A DNA stretch of 64,000 nucleotides from Halobacillus kuroshimensis DSM 18393 (GCF_000425705.1 NZ_AUDY01000008.1:248001-312000), one strand, 5' to 3'. Shown: positions 50,826 through 59,301, counted from the stretch's first letter. The notes: generated from the letters alone by a model not told the origin. Numbers and translations are program-made.

Positions 50826-51719
50826 ATGTTAGGAGCTTCTATAAAAGAAGATATGGAAGAGCAGCACCGGAAAAAGGAAAAGCGGCGCTTCGTATTACTT
50901 ACAAGATTGAAGCAGAACAAAGTAGCGTTTTTATCATTATGGTTTTTAGTCGTTGTCCACGCCGTCGTCTTTATCGGTCCTGTCCTGTGGCCGATTACTC
51001 CGGATGAACTGACCGATGCAGGGGCCCTTGCCGGCTGGACGCTGCAGCACCCCTTCGGAACAGACGACCTGGGCAGGGATGTTTTCGCACGCATGCTTCA
51101 CGGCGGGCGGGTGACGCTCTTGGTCGGATTATGTGCGATGCTTTTCTCCTTGATCATCGGGACGATCATAGGCGCCTGCGCCGGATTTTTTGGAAAAGTG
51201 GTCGAAGCTGTCCTCATGCGCATTACCGAAGCAATGATGGCGATTCCGAACTTTTTCTTCGTCCTTGTCGCCCTTACGGTGCTTGGGACGACGCCATTCA
51301 TGGTCGTGCTCGTCATCGCACTGACCGGCTGGGTGGAAATTGCCCGGGTCGTATACGGAGAAACGTTGAAGTGGAAAGAATACGAGTTTGTTGAAGCGGC
51401 CAATGCGGCCGGGGCTTCTGCTAAAAGGATTCTCTTAAAATATGTCGTTCCGCAGATTCTTCCCTCGATCATTGTCTCCGGAACACTCGCTATTGCCTGG
51501 GCCATTCTCACAGAAAGTGCGATCAGCTATCTGGGATTAGGCATCCAGCCACCCACACCGACATGGGGGAACATGCTACAGAATTCCCAACAGTACATCT
51601 GGACAGCTCCAATTTTAGGTGTGCTTCCGGGTGTAGCAATTACCATCGTTGTACTGGCTTATAATTTTCTCGGTGATGGACTGAGAGATGCCCTGGATCC
51701 GCGTTTTGCGAAAAAATAA
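50826..51719 (+). CDS. Peptide ABC transporter permease, DppC type
   Basis: A 297-residue permease with six helices. It has the DppC/OppC N-terminal pattern, the motif HPFGTDDLGRDVFARMLHGGR and the EAA loop (YEFVEAANAAGASAKRILLKYVVPQ) near residue 190. TAGGAGGGG precedes ATG 50826. It is 11 bases after dppB and completes the transporter. Confidence 0.93.
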   Translation: MLGASIKEDMEEQHRKKEKRRFVLLTRLKQNKVAFLSLWFLVVVHAVVFIGPVLWPITPDELTDAGALAGWTLQHPFGTDDLGRDVFARMLHGGRVTLLVGLCAMLFSLIIGTIIGACAGFFGKVVEAVLMRITEAMMAIPNFFFVLVALTVLGTTPFMVVLVIALTGWVEIARVVYGETLKWKEYEFVEAANAAGASAKRILLKYVVPQILPSIIVSGTLAIAWAILTESAISYLGLGIQPPTPTWGNMLQNSQQYIWTAPILGVLPGVAITIVVLAYNFLGDGLRDALDPRFAKK

Positions 51720-51734
51720 AGAGGAGGAAGCGCC

Positions 51735-52583
51735 TTGTTCATGAACGTGAATGACAATGAGTTGTATTATGAAGTCCATGGAAATCCCGAGGGAGAGGTG
51801 ATTTTCTTCATCCACGGAGCTCCGGGTCTGGGAGACTGCCGGGGTGATATCAAAGCCTTTTCCGCCTTGGGAGATACGTACAAGCTCGTTTTTATGGATA
51901 TGAGAGGTTCAGGAAGATCGGAGGGACGTCCCCCTTTTACTCATGAGCAGTGGACGGCGGATATTGAAGCTGTCCGCCTGGAGCTTGTCGGCGGTCCGAT
52001 CACCATTTTAGGCGGATCGTACGGCGGATTTCTAACGCTCGAGTACGCCATCCGCTACCCTTACAGTGTCACCCGCGTGCTGTTGAGAGATACCGCAGCA
52101 AGCAGTGACTTTGATTACCTCTCCATTGACCGGGCCCTTGAGAGTGGGATTGACGGCATTACCGAAGAAAACATGACCCGCCTCTTTGAAGGGAAGGTAC
52201 ACTCCGACGAAGATTTGAAAGAGCTGTTCACTTTGATCCAGCCGCTGTACACGGTGGAATATGATGAAGAAGCCGTCCGTCAGCGCCTCGACCAGATTTA
52301 CTACAGGCACGAAACCCATAACTTCGCTTTCCGGCATAATAAACCTGCGTTTAATCTGGTTGATCAATTAGCCGGGATCAACGTACCGACGCTGGTAACA
52401 GTCGGAAGGCACGACTGGGTCACTCCTGTGATCTGCTCGGAGACCATTGCGTCGTGTGTTCCGAATGCTGAGCTTGTTATCTTTGAAAACAGCGGTCACT
52501 CTCCCCAGCTGGAGGAGAATGAAAAATACGTAGAACTGGTCCGTCGTTTTCTCCAAGAACATAGAGCTGTACAGATTCTTTAA
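51735..52583 (+). CDS. Proline iminopeptidase-like alpha/beta hydrolase
   Basis: A 282-residue S33-type hydrolase. The oxyanion motif reads HGAPG (usually HGGPG), the nucleophile elbow is GGSYGG (Ser95), the acid lies in GRHDWVTP and the histidine in NSGHSPQLEE. The pattern DMRGSGRS is typical of proline iminopeptidases. It would release N-terminal residues from imported peptides. TTG 51735 fits the AGAGGAGG site; ATG 51741 is an alternative. It is the last gene of the peptide operon, ahead of a terminator. Confidence 0.85.
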   Translation: MFMNVNDNELYYEVHGNPEGEVIFFIHGAPGLGDCRGDIKAFSALGDTYKLVFMDMRGSGRSEGRPPFTHEQWTADIEAVRLELVGGPITILGGSYGGFLTLEYAIRYPYSVTRVLLRDTAASSDFDYLSIDRALESGIDGITEENMTRLFEGKVHSDEDLKELFTLIQPLYTVEYDEEAVRQRLDQIYYRHETHNFAFRHNKPAFNLVDQLAGINVPTLVTVGRHDWVTPVICSETIASCVPNAELVIFENSGHSPQLEENEKYVELVRRFLQEHRAVQIL

Positions 52584-52618
52584 AAAGAAGTATGAGACGA
52601 CTGTAAAATATAGAGATG

Positions 52619-52659
52619 AAAGAGTGTCAGATTCTATCTGGCACTCTTTCCTTTTTTTG
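52619..52659 (+). terminator. Terminator of the peptide operon
   Basis: AAAGAGTGTCAGAT (52619-52632) and ATCTGGCACTCTTT (52636-52649) form a 14-bp stem with one G-U pair, followed by CCTTTTTTT. Confidence 0.9.
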
Positions 52660-52831
52660 AAGTCTACAAGCGCTATAATCGGCGGGTGGAAAAAGATAGC
52701 GGCAATTTGGAACCAAACTCCAAATCTGTTTATCAATCATGGATCCCGGGTGATTACAGCAAGCTTAGTCATGCGCTGAGTCTAGTATTCCATTTTTCCC
52801 TTTATATCATTACAATGAAGAATTCTCTCAT

Positions 52832-52856
52832 GGATGATAGATTTACACTATCATCC
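52832..52856. promoter_or_regulatory. Perfect inverted repeat before the PH-domain gene
   Basis: GGATGATAG (52832-52840) and CTATCATCC (52848-52856) are perfect 9-base arms with a 7-base centre, 57 bases before the start codon at 52913. It may be an operator or a leader hairpin. The region 52660-52831 contains no supported gene. Confidence 0.4.
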
Positions 52857-52912
52857 CTATCGTGTGAAACTTTCTTGGATAGGCATACGTAAAGGCAGGG
52901 GAGGTGAGAAAT

Positions 52913-53365
52913 ATGTACTTTCCATCCAAAAGAGACCCGTTGTTTTCATTTATGTACGGAGGAATCATTGGAAGCATTGCTCTACTCTATTTATTTGGGG
53001 GAGAAGCGGGTGGTCGGCAGTTGATTACATATAAAAGCGTGCCGGGATACCTTCTCAGTGCAGGTATCATAGAGATCGTTTTATGGATTTGGTTTTCGAC
53101 CGGATACAAAATTGAAGCGGGCATTCTGCACATCCGATTTGGTCCGATGAGAAAAAAGATCCGCATAGAAGATATTCGTAGGGTGGAGCAGAGATACAGT
53201 CCGTTTGCCGCTCCTGCATTGGCAGTGAAGCGTCTGGAGATCTATTGGTCCGAGCATACCATCACACACATTTCCCCAAAAGATGAGAAATCTTTTATCC
53301 GCCTTTTATACAAGGAGAATCCAAATATTGAAATTAACCGGACGTTGACGGAGGGTTGTGAATGA
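52913..53365 (+). CDS. PH-domain membrane protein
   Basis: A 150-residue protein with two N-terminal transmembrane helices (about 15-35 and 48-65), followed by a bacterial PH-like beta domain (YKIEAGILHIRFGPMRKKIRIEDIRRVEQ). This is a common Gram-positive family of unknown role. GGGGAGGTG lies upstream of ATG 52913; the GTG at 52904 is an alternative. It overlaps the next gene by 4 bases (ATGA). Confidence 0.75.
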   Translation: MYFPSKRDPLFSFMYGGIIGSIALLYLFGGEAGGRQLITYKSVPGYLLSAGIIEIVLWIWFSTGYKIEAGILHIRFGPMRKKIRIEDIRRVEQRYSPFAAPALAVKRLEIYWSEHTITHISPKDEKSFIRLLYKENPNIEINRTLTEGCE

Positions 53366-53619
53366 GTTTGAAGAAGAGAATCATGGCCGTCCTTCTAATG
53401 TGGACGATATTGATCCCTTTTTCTATTTTCCTCGGGTATGCGAATGATAATAGGATTGATTCGAATCATTTAATTGGTATGCTGATTGCAGGTTTTGTCA
53501 TTGGTTTCTGGTTTGTCCCCCTCAGTTATCGGAACGGGAAAAGAAAGGGGAAAAATGATAAAAAAAGATGCTGCATTTCTGTTTTAAAATCCTCATCGAA
53601 AAACAAGGGATGGAGTTAA
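53362..53619 (+). CDS. Small membrane protein
   Basis: An 85-residue protein with two hydrophobic helices and a very basic tail (GKRKGKNDKKRCC). Its ATG overlaps the stop of the PH-domain gene (ATGA), so it is translationally coupled. No family recognised. Confidence 0.6.
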   Translation: MSLKKRIMAVLLMWTILIPFSIFLGYANDNRIDSNHLIGMLIAGFVIGFWFVPLSYRNGKRKGKNDKKRCCISVLKSSSKNKGWS

Positions 53620-53701
53620 ACCATCTGTCCATAACCTTCATCCTAGTACTTATAGATAGTGCAGAGTGGAGCGAAAAGGATTCTCTCCTGGTACTTGAAT
53701 A

Positions 53702-53741
53702 GAAGAAAAAAACGGGTGTCATGATGACAGTCGTTTTTCTC
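53702..53741. terminator. Intrinsic terminator
   Basis: The stem combines AAAAACG/CGTTTTT and TGTCAT/ATGACA between 53702 and 53741, ending in TTTTTCTC. It closes the PH-domain unit. Confidence 0.7.
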
Positions 53742-53764
53742 TTAGTGTCCAACGGAATATATGT

Positions 53765-53793
53765 ATTGCATTATGTAACTTATATGTTACATT
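53765..53793 (+). promoter_or_regulatory. Promoter with palindromic operator of the XRE gene
   Basis: TTGCAT (53765-53770) and TACATT (53788-53793) with a 17-base spacer. A perfect palindrome ATGTAAC-N6-GTTACAT (53773-53792) covers the spacer and the -10 box. It is a natural binding site for the small XRE repressor encoded 23 bases downstream. Confidence 0.65.
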
Positions 53794-53815
53794 GATAGGG
53801 AAGGGATAGATAATT

Positions 53816-54016
53816 ATGGAAAATAAAGTGAAGGTAGCGCGTGTCAGCTACGATTTAACCCAACAGGAGCTTGCAGAGAGGGTTGGTGTAACGCGTCAGA
53901 CGATCAGCTTAATTGAAAAAGGCCGTTACAACCCAACGTTGAAGCTGTGTCTGGAGATCTGCTATGCCGTTAATAAAACGTTGGATGAGGTATTCTGGCA
54001 GGAACGAAAGGAGTAA
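53816..54016 (+). CDS. Small XRE family repressor
   Basis: A 66-residue protein that is almost entirely a helix-turn-helix (LTQQELAERVGVTRQTISLIEKGRYNPTLKLCLEICYAV). This is the common stand-alone Cro/XRE type (YgzD/YozG-like), usually paired with a membrane protein of unknown function, as here. AAGGGA lies upstream of ATG 53816. The palindrome in its promoter suggests autoregulation. Confidence 0.9.
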   Translation: MENKVKVARVSYDLTQQELAERVGVTRQTISLIEKGRYNPTLKLCLEICYAVNKTLDEVFWQERKE

Positions 54017-54021
54017 AAGAA

Positions 54022-54441
54022 ATGGAAAAAATTAAAGATGAACGTCTGCAGTTGAAAAATTTAAAGAACATCAGAATTACATTTATTGTTCAGACTTTAG
54101 GAATTATGGGGGTCCTGCTTTATGATTTGATTAACCATGGGATGGACGGGATGACGGATAACCCTGTCTGGTTTGTTTTCATTATGACAGGAGTGGTCAA
54201 TGCCTACCTTTCCATGACGATCAGTGTGGAGCATGAGAAAACAAAGGGGTCACCCGTCAAGCGATTGTACATAGCTCTCGGGATAATCACATTGATTTCT
54301 CTTTTATTTGTTACTTTCATCGCCTTGACGAATGGGTACAACGTGATGGACGGTTTGCTGGTTGGTGGTATCGTTTTTGTCTGTTCGGTCATTCCCGCTT
54401 TTTATATGTACGGTCTTCGGCAGAAAGAGCGTGAGGAATAG
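54022..54441 (+). CDS. Membrane protein paired with the XRE repressor
   Basis: A 139-residue protein with four transmembrane helices in two pairs. It starts 5 bases after the XRE gene, with AAAGGAG upstream, and must share its mRNA. Families of this size next to XRE repressors are widespread in Firmicutes, but no function is established. Confidence 0.75.
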   Translation: MEKIKDERLQLKNLKNIRITFIVQTLGIMGVLLYDLINHGMDGMTDNPVWFVFIMTGVVNAYLSMTISVEHEKTKGSPVKRLYIALGIITLISLLFVTFIALTNGYNVMDGLLVGGIVFVCSVIPAFYMYGLRQKEREE

Positions 54442-54471
54442 TCCTTTCTTGTACGGTTTCTCCAAAAAGGA

Positions 54472-54500
54472 TTGAGGTTCCAGGGGGATTTTGGAATAAT
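54472..54500 (+). promoter_or_regulatory. Sigma-A-like promoter
   Basis: TTGAGG (54472-54477) and AATAAT (54495-54500) with a 17-base spacer, 22 bases before the start codon at 54523. Confidence 0.5.
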
Positions 54501-54522
54501 AAGGCCGTAAAGGAGGATAGTC

Positions 54523-54861
54523 ATGAAAGAATTAACGACCAACATGTCATTATTAATTGTAGGCGCCTGCATCTTATCAGGAGCGATTATTCTTTCCAAC
54601 GCCCTCACGCAGAGCTCCCAGGAGTCTGGTGAACAGGTTATAGTCCGCGATCAGCATAAGAATCCTCAGCTGATGAGTTATTTAGAACTTCAGGATTACC
54701 TGGGCCTCAGTGACGAGCAGATAGAAAAGGTTCTTCCGAAGAAAGAGGGGGATGTTGTGAAGAGTCAGATCCCTTATGTGAAAATCGGCTACGAATATTA
54801 TTTCCCTGTCAAAGCTGTCGACAAATGGCTGGCCGAAACCGAAACCGCCACTTTTCGCTGA
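54523..54861 (+). CDS. Membrane-anchored excisionase-like protein
   Basis: A 112-residue protein. An N-terminal transmembrane helix (about residues 8-28) is followed by a linker and a C-terminal domain, MSYLELQDYLGLSDEQIEKVLP to KAVDKWLAE, which resembles the small winged MerR/excisionase fold. With the helix inserted from the N-terminus, the domain would more probably face outside, so DNA binding is doubtful. AAAGGAGG precedes ATG 54523. Confidence 0.7.
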   Translation: MKELTTNMSLLIVGACILSGAIILSNALTQSSQESGEQVIVRDQHKNPQLMSYLELQDYLGLSDEQIEKVLPKKEGDVVKSQIPYVKIGYEYYFPVKAVDKWLAETETATFR

Positions 54862-54910
54862 TTGAGATTGAAGTGTTTCATCAGGAAACAAAATGGAGCG
54901 GAGGAAACCG

Positions 54911-55954
54911 ATGAGAATACATAAAGAGCTGCCCGAAATGATCCATGATAAAAGTAAGGACATAAACTTTTCCGGAGTCGTCTATGTAAAGGACAGGGAA
55001 CAAGTGCTTTTGAAGAAGGCCTATGGTTACGCAGACAGAGCAGAGAAAAGGCTGAATACATACAACACCCGTTTCGGAACAGCCTCCGGAAGCAAGCTGT
55101 TCACCGCTATGGCCGTGTGCCAGCTTGTGGAAAAAGGACAGCTGGAGTTTGATACACCACTGGCCGACTGTCTGGCGATTGAATTCCCTTATTTTGATAA
55201 GGATGTAACCATTCATCACCTGCTGACGCATACGTCCGGCCTGCCGGATTATTTTGATGAAGAAGTGATGAAGAATTACGAGGATTTATGGACGGATGTG
55301 CCTGTCTATAAAATCGAAACGCTCAAGGATTTTCTGCCCCTTTTTCAAAAGAAACCGATGAACGGCGGTCCTGGGGAGCGGTTCCACTACAACAATGCGG
55401 CCTATATTCTGCTTGGGTTGATCATCGAGCAGCAAACAGGAGAGGCGTATACCGATTATGTACAGTCGGAGATTTTTGAGCGCTGCGGGATGTATGACTC
55501 CGGGTATTTTTCTCTCGATCAGCTCCCGGTCAATACAGCCTTTGGCTATATTGATGAAAAGGAAAAGGGCACATGGCGGACGAATGTTTATTCCATTCCA
55601 AAGCAAGGAGGATCCGATGGCGGGGCGTTTTTATCTGCTCCGGATATGGGGAAGTTCTGGGAAGCGTTATTCCGATATGAACTGCTGAGCGAAGAGATGA
55701 CCAGCAGACTTCTGCAGCCTTATGTGCAAGTGAATGAGGCGATTCATTACGGGTACGGGATTTGGATGAATCAAAAAGAGGAGCATATATACAAATACCA
55801 CGTCATGGGCTATGATCCCGGTGTCAGCTTCCGCTCCTCTTATTATCCGGATGCAGGCCTCATCACAGTTGTTCCTTCCAATCAGGAATCCGGACCGTTC
55901 GAAGTCACGAATGTCATCGAGGATTTCCTGCTGGGATGGAATAGCGGAAAGTAA
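54911..55954 (+). CDS. Class C beta-lactamase-like serine hydrolase
   Basis: A 348-residue hydrolase of the beta-lactamase class C/esterase group. The nucleophile motif is S59-G-S-K62, the YxN motif appears as HYNNAAY, and LLTHTSGLPDY is the typical family segment. There is no signal peptide, so it is cytoplasmic and more likely an esterase or peptidase than a beta-lactamase. GCGGAGG lies upstream of ATG 54911; the ATG 18 bases earlier overlaps that site. Substrate unknown. Confidence 0.87.
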   Translation: MRIHKELPEMIHDKSKDINFSGVVYVKDREQVLLKKAYGYADRAEKRLNTYNTRFGTASGSKLFTAMAVCQLVEKGQLEFDTPLADCLAIEFPYFDKDVTIHHLLTHTSGLPDYFDEEVMKNYEDLWTDVPVYKIETLKDFLPLFQKKPMNGGPGERFHYNNAAYILLGLIIEQQTGEAYTDYVQSEIFERCGMYDSGYFSLDQLPVNTAFGYIDEKEKGTWRTNVYSIPKQGGSDGGAFLSAPDMGKFWEALFRYELLSEEMTSRLLQPYVQVNEAIHYGYGIWMNQKEEHIYKYHVMGYDPGVSFRSSYYPDAGLITVVPSNQESGPFEVTNVIEDFLLGWNSGK

Positions 55955-55959
55955 AACCA

Positions 55960-55968
55960 TGCTATAAT
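55960..55968 (+). promoter_or_regulatory. Extended -10 promoter of the DUF2200 gene
   Basis: TGCTATAAT (TATAAT at 55963-55968), 38 bases before ATG 56007. Confidence 0.55.
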
Positions 55969-56006
55969 ACAGATACAGATCCTGTGAAAAAGGAAGGTGT
56001 CGTGGA

Positions 56007-56357
56007 ATGACCAAACATAAAATCTACAGTATGAGTTTCGCAAGCGTTTATCCTCATTACATCACGAAAGCTGAGAAAAAAGGACGCACCAAGGAGGAAG
56101 TGGATGAAATCATCCGCTGGCATACCGGACTGTCTCAGGCACAGCTGGAGGAGCACTTGGAAGAAAAGACGGATTTTGAAACTTTTTTTGAGGAAGCGCC
56201 TGAGCTTCATCCGTCACGTAATCTGATCAAAGGGGTCGTCTGCGGTGTCCGGGTGGAAGACATTGAAGAACCGATCATGCAGGAAATCCGCTATCTGGAT
56301 AAGATGGTGGATGAATTGGCGAAAGGCAAAGCTATGGAAAAAATACTGCGAAACTAA
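56007..56357 (+). CDS. DUF2200 protein
   Basis: A 116-residue soluble protein that matches the DUF2200 family over its whole length ([34 protein letters not shown] pattern and [38 protein letters not shown] pattern). Function unknown. AAAGGAAGG lies upstream. It is monocistronic between its own promoter and terminator. Confidence 0.88.
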   Translation: MTKHKIYSMSFASVYPHYITKAEKKGRTKEEVDEIIRWHTGLSQAQLEEHLEEKTDFETFFEEAPELHPSRNLIKGVVCGVRVEDIEEPIMQEIRYLDKMVDELAKGKAMEKILRN

Positions 56358-56390
56358 AAAACGCCGCTCTGGAAAGGAGCGGCGTTTTTT
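56356..56390 (+). terminator. Intrinsic terminator of the DUF2200 gene
   Basis: AAAAAACGCCGCTC (56356-56369) and GAGCGGCGTTTTTT (56377-56390) are perfect 14-base arms. Confidence 0.92.
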
Positions 56391-56437
56391 GATGAGGCGG
56401 GATGTATTGTTATATAAGAGATTGAAGGAGAAATGGG

Positions 56438-57334
56438 TTATCCATTTTCTTTTATATATTCCTCCGTGAGTGTAATGAAAGCCTGAAGGGCAGGGGACAT
56501 CCATTTATTTTTATGCCAGAAGAGCTGCTGTTGGATGTTAAAGGCAGGCCCGTTCCAGTTCAGCTTGGAGATGGTTTTATCTGCTATTTCTTTCTGGACG
56601 GCGATTTCCGGAAGCACGGCTACACCAAGACCAGCCTTCACACATTCTTTGATTGCAGATATATCCCCGATTTCAAGCTTACTGTTTGGTGCTGTACCAG
56701 ATTGAATCAGAGCATTTTCGAAAGAAGTCCTGTAATCACATGCTTCTGTCAGCAGGAGCTTCTCCTGCGCCACATCGTAAGGGGTCACTCCACCTTTATC
56801 CCTTAAGGGGTGGGCTGGATTGGATATAAGCGCGACTGGTTCTTCTTTCAATTCCTTTACTGTGAAGGAGCTGGATGTCAGAGGATGCATGGATAGCAGA
56901 CCAACGTCGATCTGCCCCTCGGACAACAAATGCAGAATATCCTTTTCGGCCACGGCCGGCCTGAATATCAGTTCAATGTTCGGGTATTTTTCCTGAAAGG
57001 CCTTTAAAATGTGGGGGAGTCTGTACGTGCAGTGGGTTTCGGATGCGCAGATCCGCAGCATTCCTCCTGGGTTTTGATTTTTACCTCCGGTTACATAAAC
57101 AGCTTCTTCTGTTAAACCAAGGATTTTATCCGCATAATCAAGAAGTTGTTCTCCTGCCTTTGTTAAAAACACCCTCCTGCCCAGCCTTTCAAAAAGTGGG
57201 GCGCCGATTTCTTCTTCCAGGGCATAAATATTCCCTGTAATGCTGGATTGGGCATAGCCGAGAATCTGGGCGGTTTTAGTGAAATTCAACTCTATGGCTG
57301 CGGTTTGAAACATCTTTAACTGCTTCATTTCCAT
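56438..57334 (-). CDS. LysR family transcriptional regulator
   Basis: A 298-residue LysR-type regulator. The N-terminal helix-turn-helix (LNFTKTAQILGYAQSSITGNIYALEEEIGAPLFERLGRRVFLTKAG) is complete and the substrate-binding domain covers about 90-290. AGAGGA lies 9 bases before ATG 57334. It is divergent from the iron-containing alcohol dehydrogenase gene, and three TGATCA sites lie between them, so that gene is its likely target. Confidence 0.92.
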   Translation of the reverse strand: MEMKQLKMFQTAAIELNFTKTAQILGYAQSSITGNIYALEEEIGAPLFERLGRRVFLTKAGEQLLDYADKILGLTEEAVYVTGGKNQNPGGMLRICASETHCTYRLPHILKAFQEKYPNIELIFRPAVAEKDILHLLSEGQIDVGLLSMHPLTSSSFTVKELKEEPVALISNPAHPLRDKGGVTPYDVAQEKLLLTEACDYRTSFENALIQSGTAPNSKLEIGDISAIKECVKAGLGVAVLPEIAVQKEIADKTISKLNWNGPAFNIQQQLFWHKNKWMSPALQAFITLTEEYIKENG

Positions 57335-57352
57335 ACGTGTTCGTCCTCTCTC

Positions 57353-57402
57353 TGATCAATTCTCCCGATCGTTTTGATCATTAATTTTCTGTAGATTGAT
57401 CA
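57353..57402. promoter_or_regulatory. Three TGATCA sites with 22-bp spacing
   Basis: TGATCA occurs at 57353-57358, 57375-57380 and 57397-57402, exactly 22 bases apart, in the 191-bp region between the divergent LysR and alcohol dehydrogenase genes. Two turns of DNA between sites place them on one face, as expected for a LysR tetramer with recognition and activation sites. The third copy touches the -35 region of a possible promoter (TATGAT at 57415-57420). Confidence 0.6.
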
Positions 57403-57525
57403 TAACAATTTTTATATGATGGAGACAGTCCCAAATAAACGAAAAATTTTGAACTTGCAGCTGGGAAAGACTACCTTATATTTTTAAGGCCAATGAACAA
57501 AGAGCTTGAACAGGAGGGATTGGAT

Positions 57526-58695
57526 ATGCATTTTGACTACTACTGCCAGACTAAAATTGTGATGGGACCTGGACGTTCCAAGGAAGTACCGGGACTGCTG
57601 AAGGAGATGACAGAGCCAGGGGCAACCGTGATGGTCGTGAGCGATCCAGGTGTGAAAAAGGCTGGAATCGTGAAGCCTGTTTTAGATTCTCTTGAAGATG
57701 CGGGCTATCGGGTGGTGGATTTTGACCAGGTATCTCCGAATCCGCGCGATACCGAATGCCTGATAGGAGCGGAAGTGTTTCAAAAAGAAAAAGCTTCCGC
57801 TGTCCTTGGGATTGGCGGTGGAAGTCCCATCGATACCGCAAAAGCGGTAGCGCTTCTTGGACCGAACGGCGGCCGTCCAGAAGACTATGTAGAAGGGAAA
57901 AGGGCTTATACGAATGCAGCACCGATCCTCTGTATTCCAACTACGGCCGGCACCGGATCAGAAGTTACCCGCTCTTCGGTCATTACACTCGCGGACTCGC
58001 ACCGGAAAATCACGCTGAAGCACGCGATGCTCCGTCCGGTAACAGCCGTACTGGACCCAAAACTGACGTTAACGGTACCAAAGGACGTAACGGCAGCAAC
58101 AGGAGTCGATGCCCTTGTCCATGCTATCGAGGGATATTCGTGTAAGGTGACGAACCCTGTATCACAGGCGATGGGAGCAAGAGCGATGGAGGTCATTGTC
58201 GAGCATCTTCCTCAAGTGTTTGAACACGGAGCAGATCTGGAAGCACGGGCGAAAATGCAGGAGGGAAGCCTGCTTGCGGGTCTATGCTTTGGGTCAGCGG
58301 ATGTAGCGGCTGTCCACTGCTTGGCGGAAGCGCTTGGAAGCTTCTATGATACTCCGCACGGCGTAGCGAATGCCATATTCCTTCCTCATGTCATGGAGTT
58401 CAACGCGCAGGAAAACGTGCCGCTGCACGCGGAAATGGCCCGGCTAATGAAGATGGCAGAAGATAACGATCCGGATGAGGAGGCAGTAGAGAAATTCGTC
58501 CGTAAAATCGATGCGTTCACAAAACAGCTGGATATTCCTCTTTTGAGTGAAATACCTTCTGTTCAAGAAGAAGATTTCCAGCGTATGGCTGAACTTGCGG
58601 AACGCAACAACTCGACCCCGAGCAATGCCCGGACGATTACGAAAGAAGATTATCTGCAGATATTAACGACGGCCTTTCAATCTCCGATTCTTTGA
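57526..58695 (+). CDS. Iron-containing alcohol dehydrogenase
   Basis: A 389-residue group III alcohol dehydrogenase. The NAD motif GIGGGSPIDTAKA is near residue 90, the PTTAGTGSEVT motif near 140, and the metal-binding residues lie in GVDALVHAIEGY, the VHCLAEALGSFYDTPHG segment and its histidines. It interconverts an alcohol and an aldehyde or ketone. CAGGAGGG precedes ATG 57526; the upstream in-frame ATG 57493 lacks a site. Its divergent LysR neighbour probably regulates it. Confidence 0.9.
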   Translation: MHFDYYCQTKIVMGPGRSKEVPGLLKEMTEPGATVMVVSDPGVKKAGIVKPVLDSLEDAGYRVVDFDQVSPNPRDTECLIGAEVFQKEKASAVLGIGGGSPIDTAKAVALLGPNGGRPEDYVEGKRAYTNAAPILCIPTTAGTGSEVTRSSVITLADSHRKITLKHAMLRPVTAVLDPKLTLTVPKDVTAATGVDALVHAIEGYSCKVTNPVSQAMGARAMEVIVEHLPQVFEHGADLEARAKMQEGSLLAGLCFGSADVAAVHCLAEALGSFYDTPHGVANAIFLPHVMEFNAQENVPLHAEMARLMKMAEDNDPDEEAVEKFVRKIDAFTKQLDIPLLSEIPSVQEEDFQRMAELAERNNSTPSNARTITKEDYLQILTTAFQSPIL

Positions 58696-58742
58696 GAATC
58701 AATGCATAGAAGGATAGAATGGGAGAGAAGGGAGTTGTTACC

Positions 58743-59204
58743 ATGAATGAAGAACAGGTATTTCAACAAATTGCACTCGTTAGAAAAGCGACATTGAAAA
58801 TGCTGGATGGAATTACGGAGGAACAGGCAGACCTCCAGCCGAAAGGATTTGCGAACAATATCCGGTGGAATCTTGGTCATATTGTTGCTGCTCAAAATGG
58901 GATGGTGGCTAAGTTTGCCGGTACACCGGTCGAAACACCTCCGCGCTTTTTCCAATTATTCGCTCCAGGAACGAAGCCGGCGGATTGGGAAGGTAACGTC
59001 CCCAGCCTTGATGAATTGAAAAAACACCTGGAAGAGCAGCCGGCACTCCTGCAGGAAGCTCTCACGGGCAAACTTGATGACGAAGCAGCAGAAGAGTTTC
59101 TATCCATGAAAACCGTTGGTGAAATTCTGAATTTCACGCTGTATCACGAAGGGGTACATACGGGAACAATAAAAGCGATCAAAGCACAGACCGATCAAAA
59201 GTAA
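58743..59204 (+). CDS. DinB family protein
   Basis: A 153-residue four-helix protein of the DinB/YfiT-like superfamily. The three histidine ligands of the metal site lie in RWNLGHI and YHEGVHTG. Related enzymes are thiol-dependent transferases, some of them using bacillithiol. GGGAGTTG lies upstream of ATG 58743. It follows the alcohol dehydrogenase by 47 bases and may share its transcript; a terminator follows. Confidence 0.85.
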   Translation: MNEEQVFQQIALVRKATLKMLDGITEEQADLQPKGFANNIRWNLGHIVAAQNGMVAKFAGTPVETPPRFFQLFAPGTKPADWEGNVPSLDELKKHLEEQPALLQEALTGKLDDEAAEEFLSMKTVGEILNFTLYHEGVHTGTIKAIKAQTDQK

Positions 59205-59211
59205 GAAGCAG

Positions 59212-59237
59212 ACCGGCCGGATTTCCGGCCGGTTTTT
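59212..59237 (+). terminator. Intrinsic terminator of the DinB gene
   Basis: ACCGGCCGGA (59212-59221) and TCCGGCCGGT (59224-59233) with a TT centre, followed by TTTT. Confidence 0.88.
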
Positions 59238-59301
59238 GCATAGGATGAGAGGTAGAAGTATGGATGATAACGTATTCGAATAATTAGCGGAAAAGGATGT
59301 C

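Noticed and set aside
52686-52892. A 68-codon open frame before the PH-domain gene
   Set aside because: No ribosome binding site, and it crosses the perfect inverted repeat at 52832-52856.
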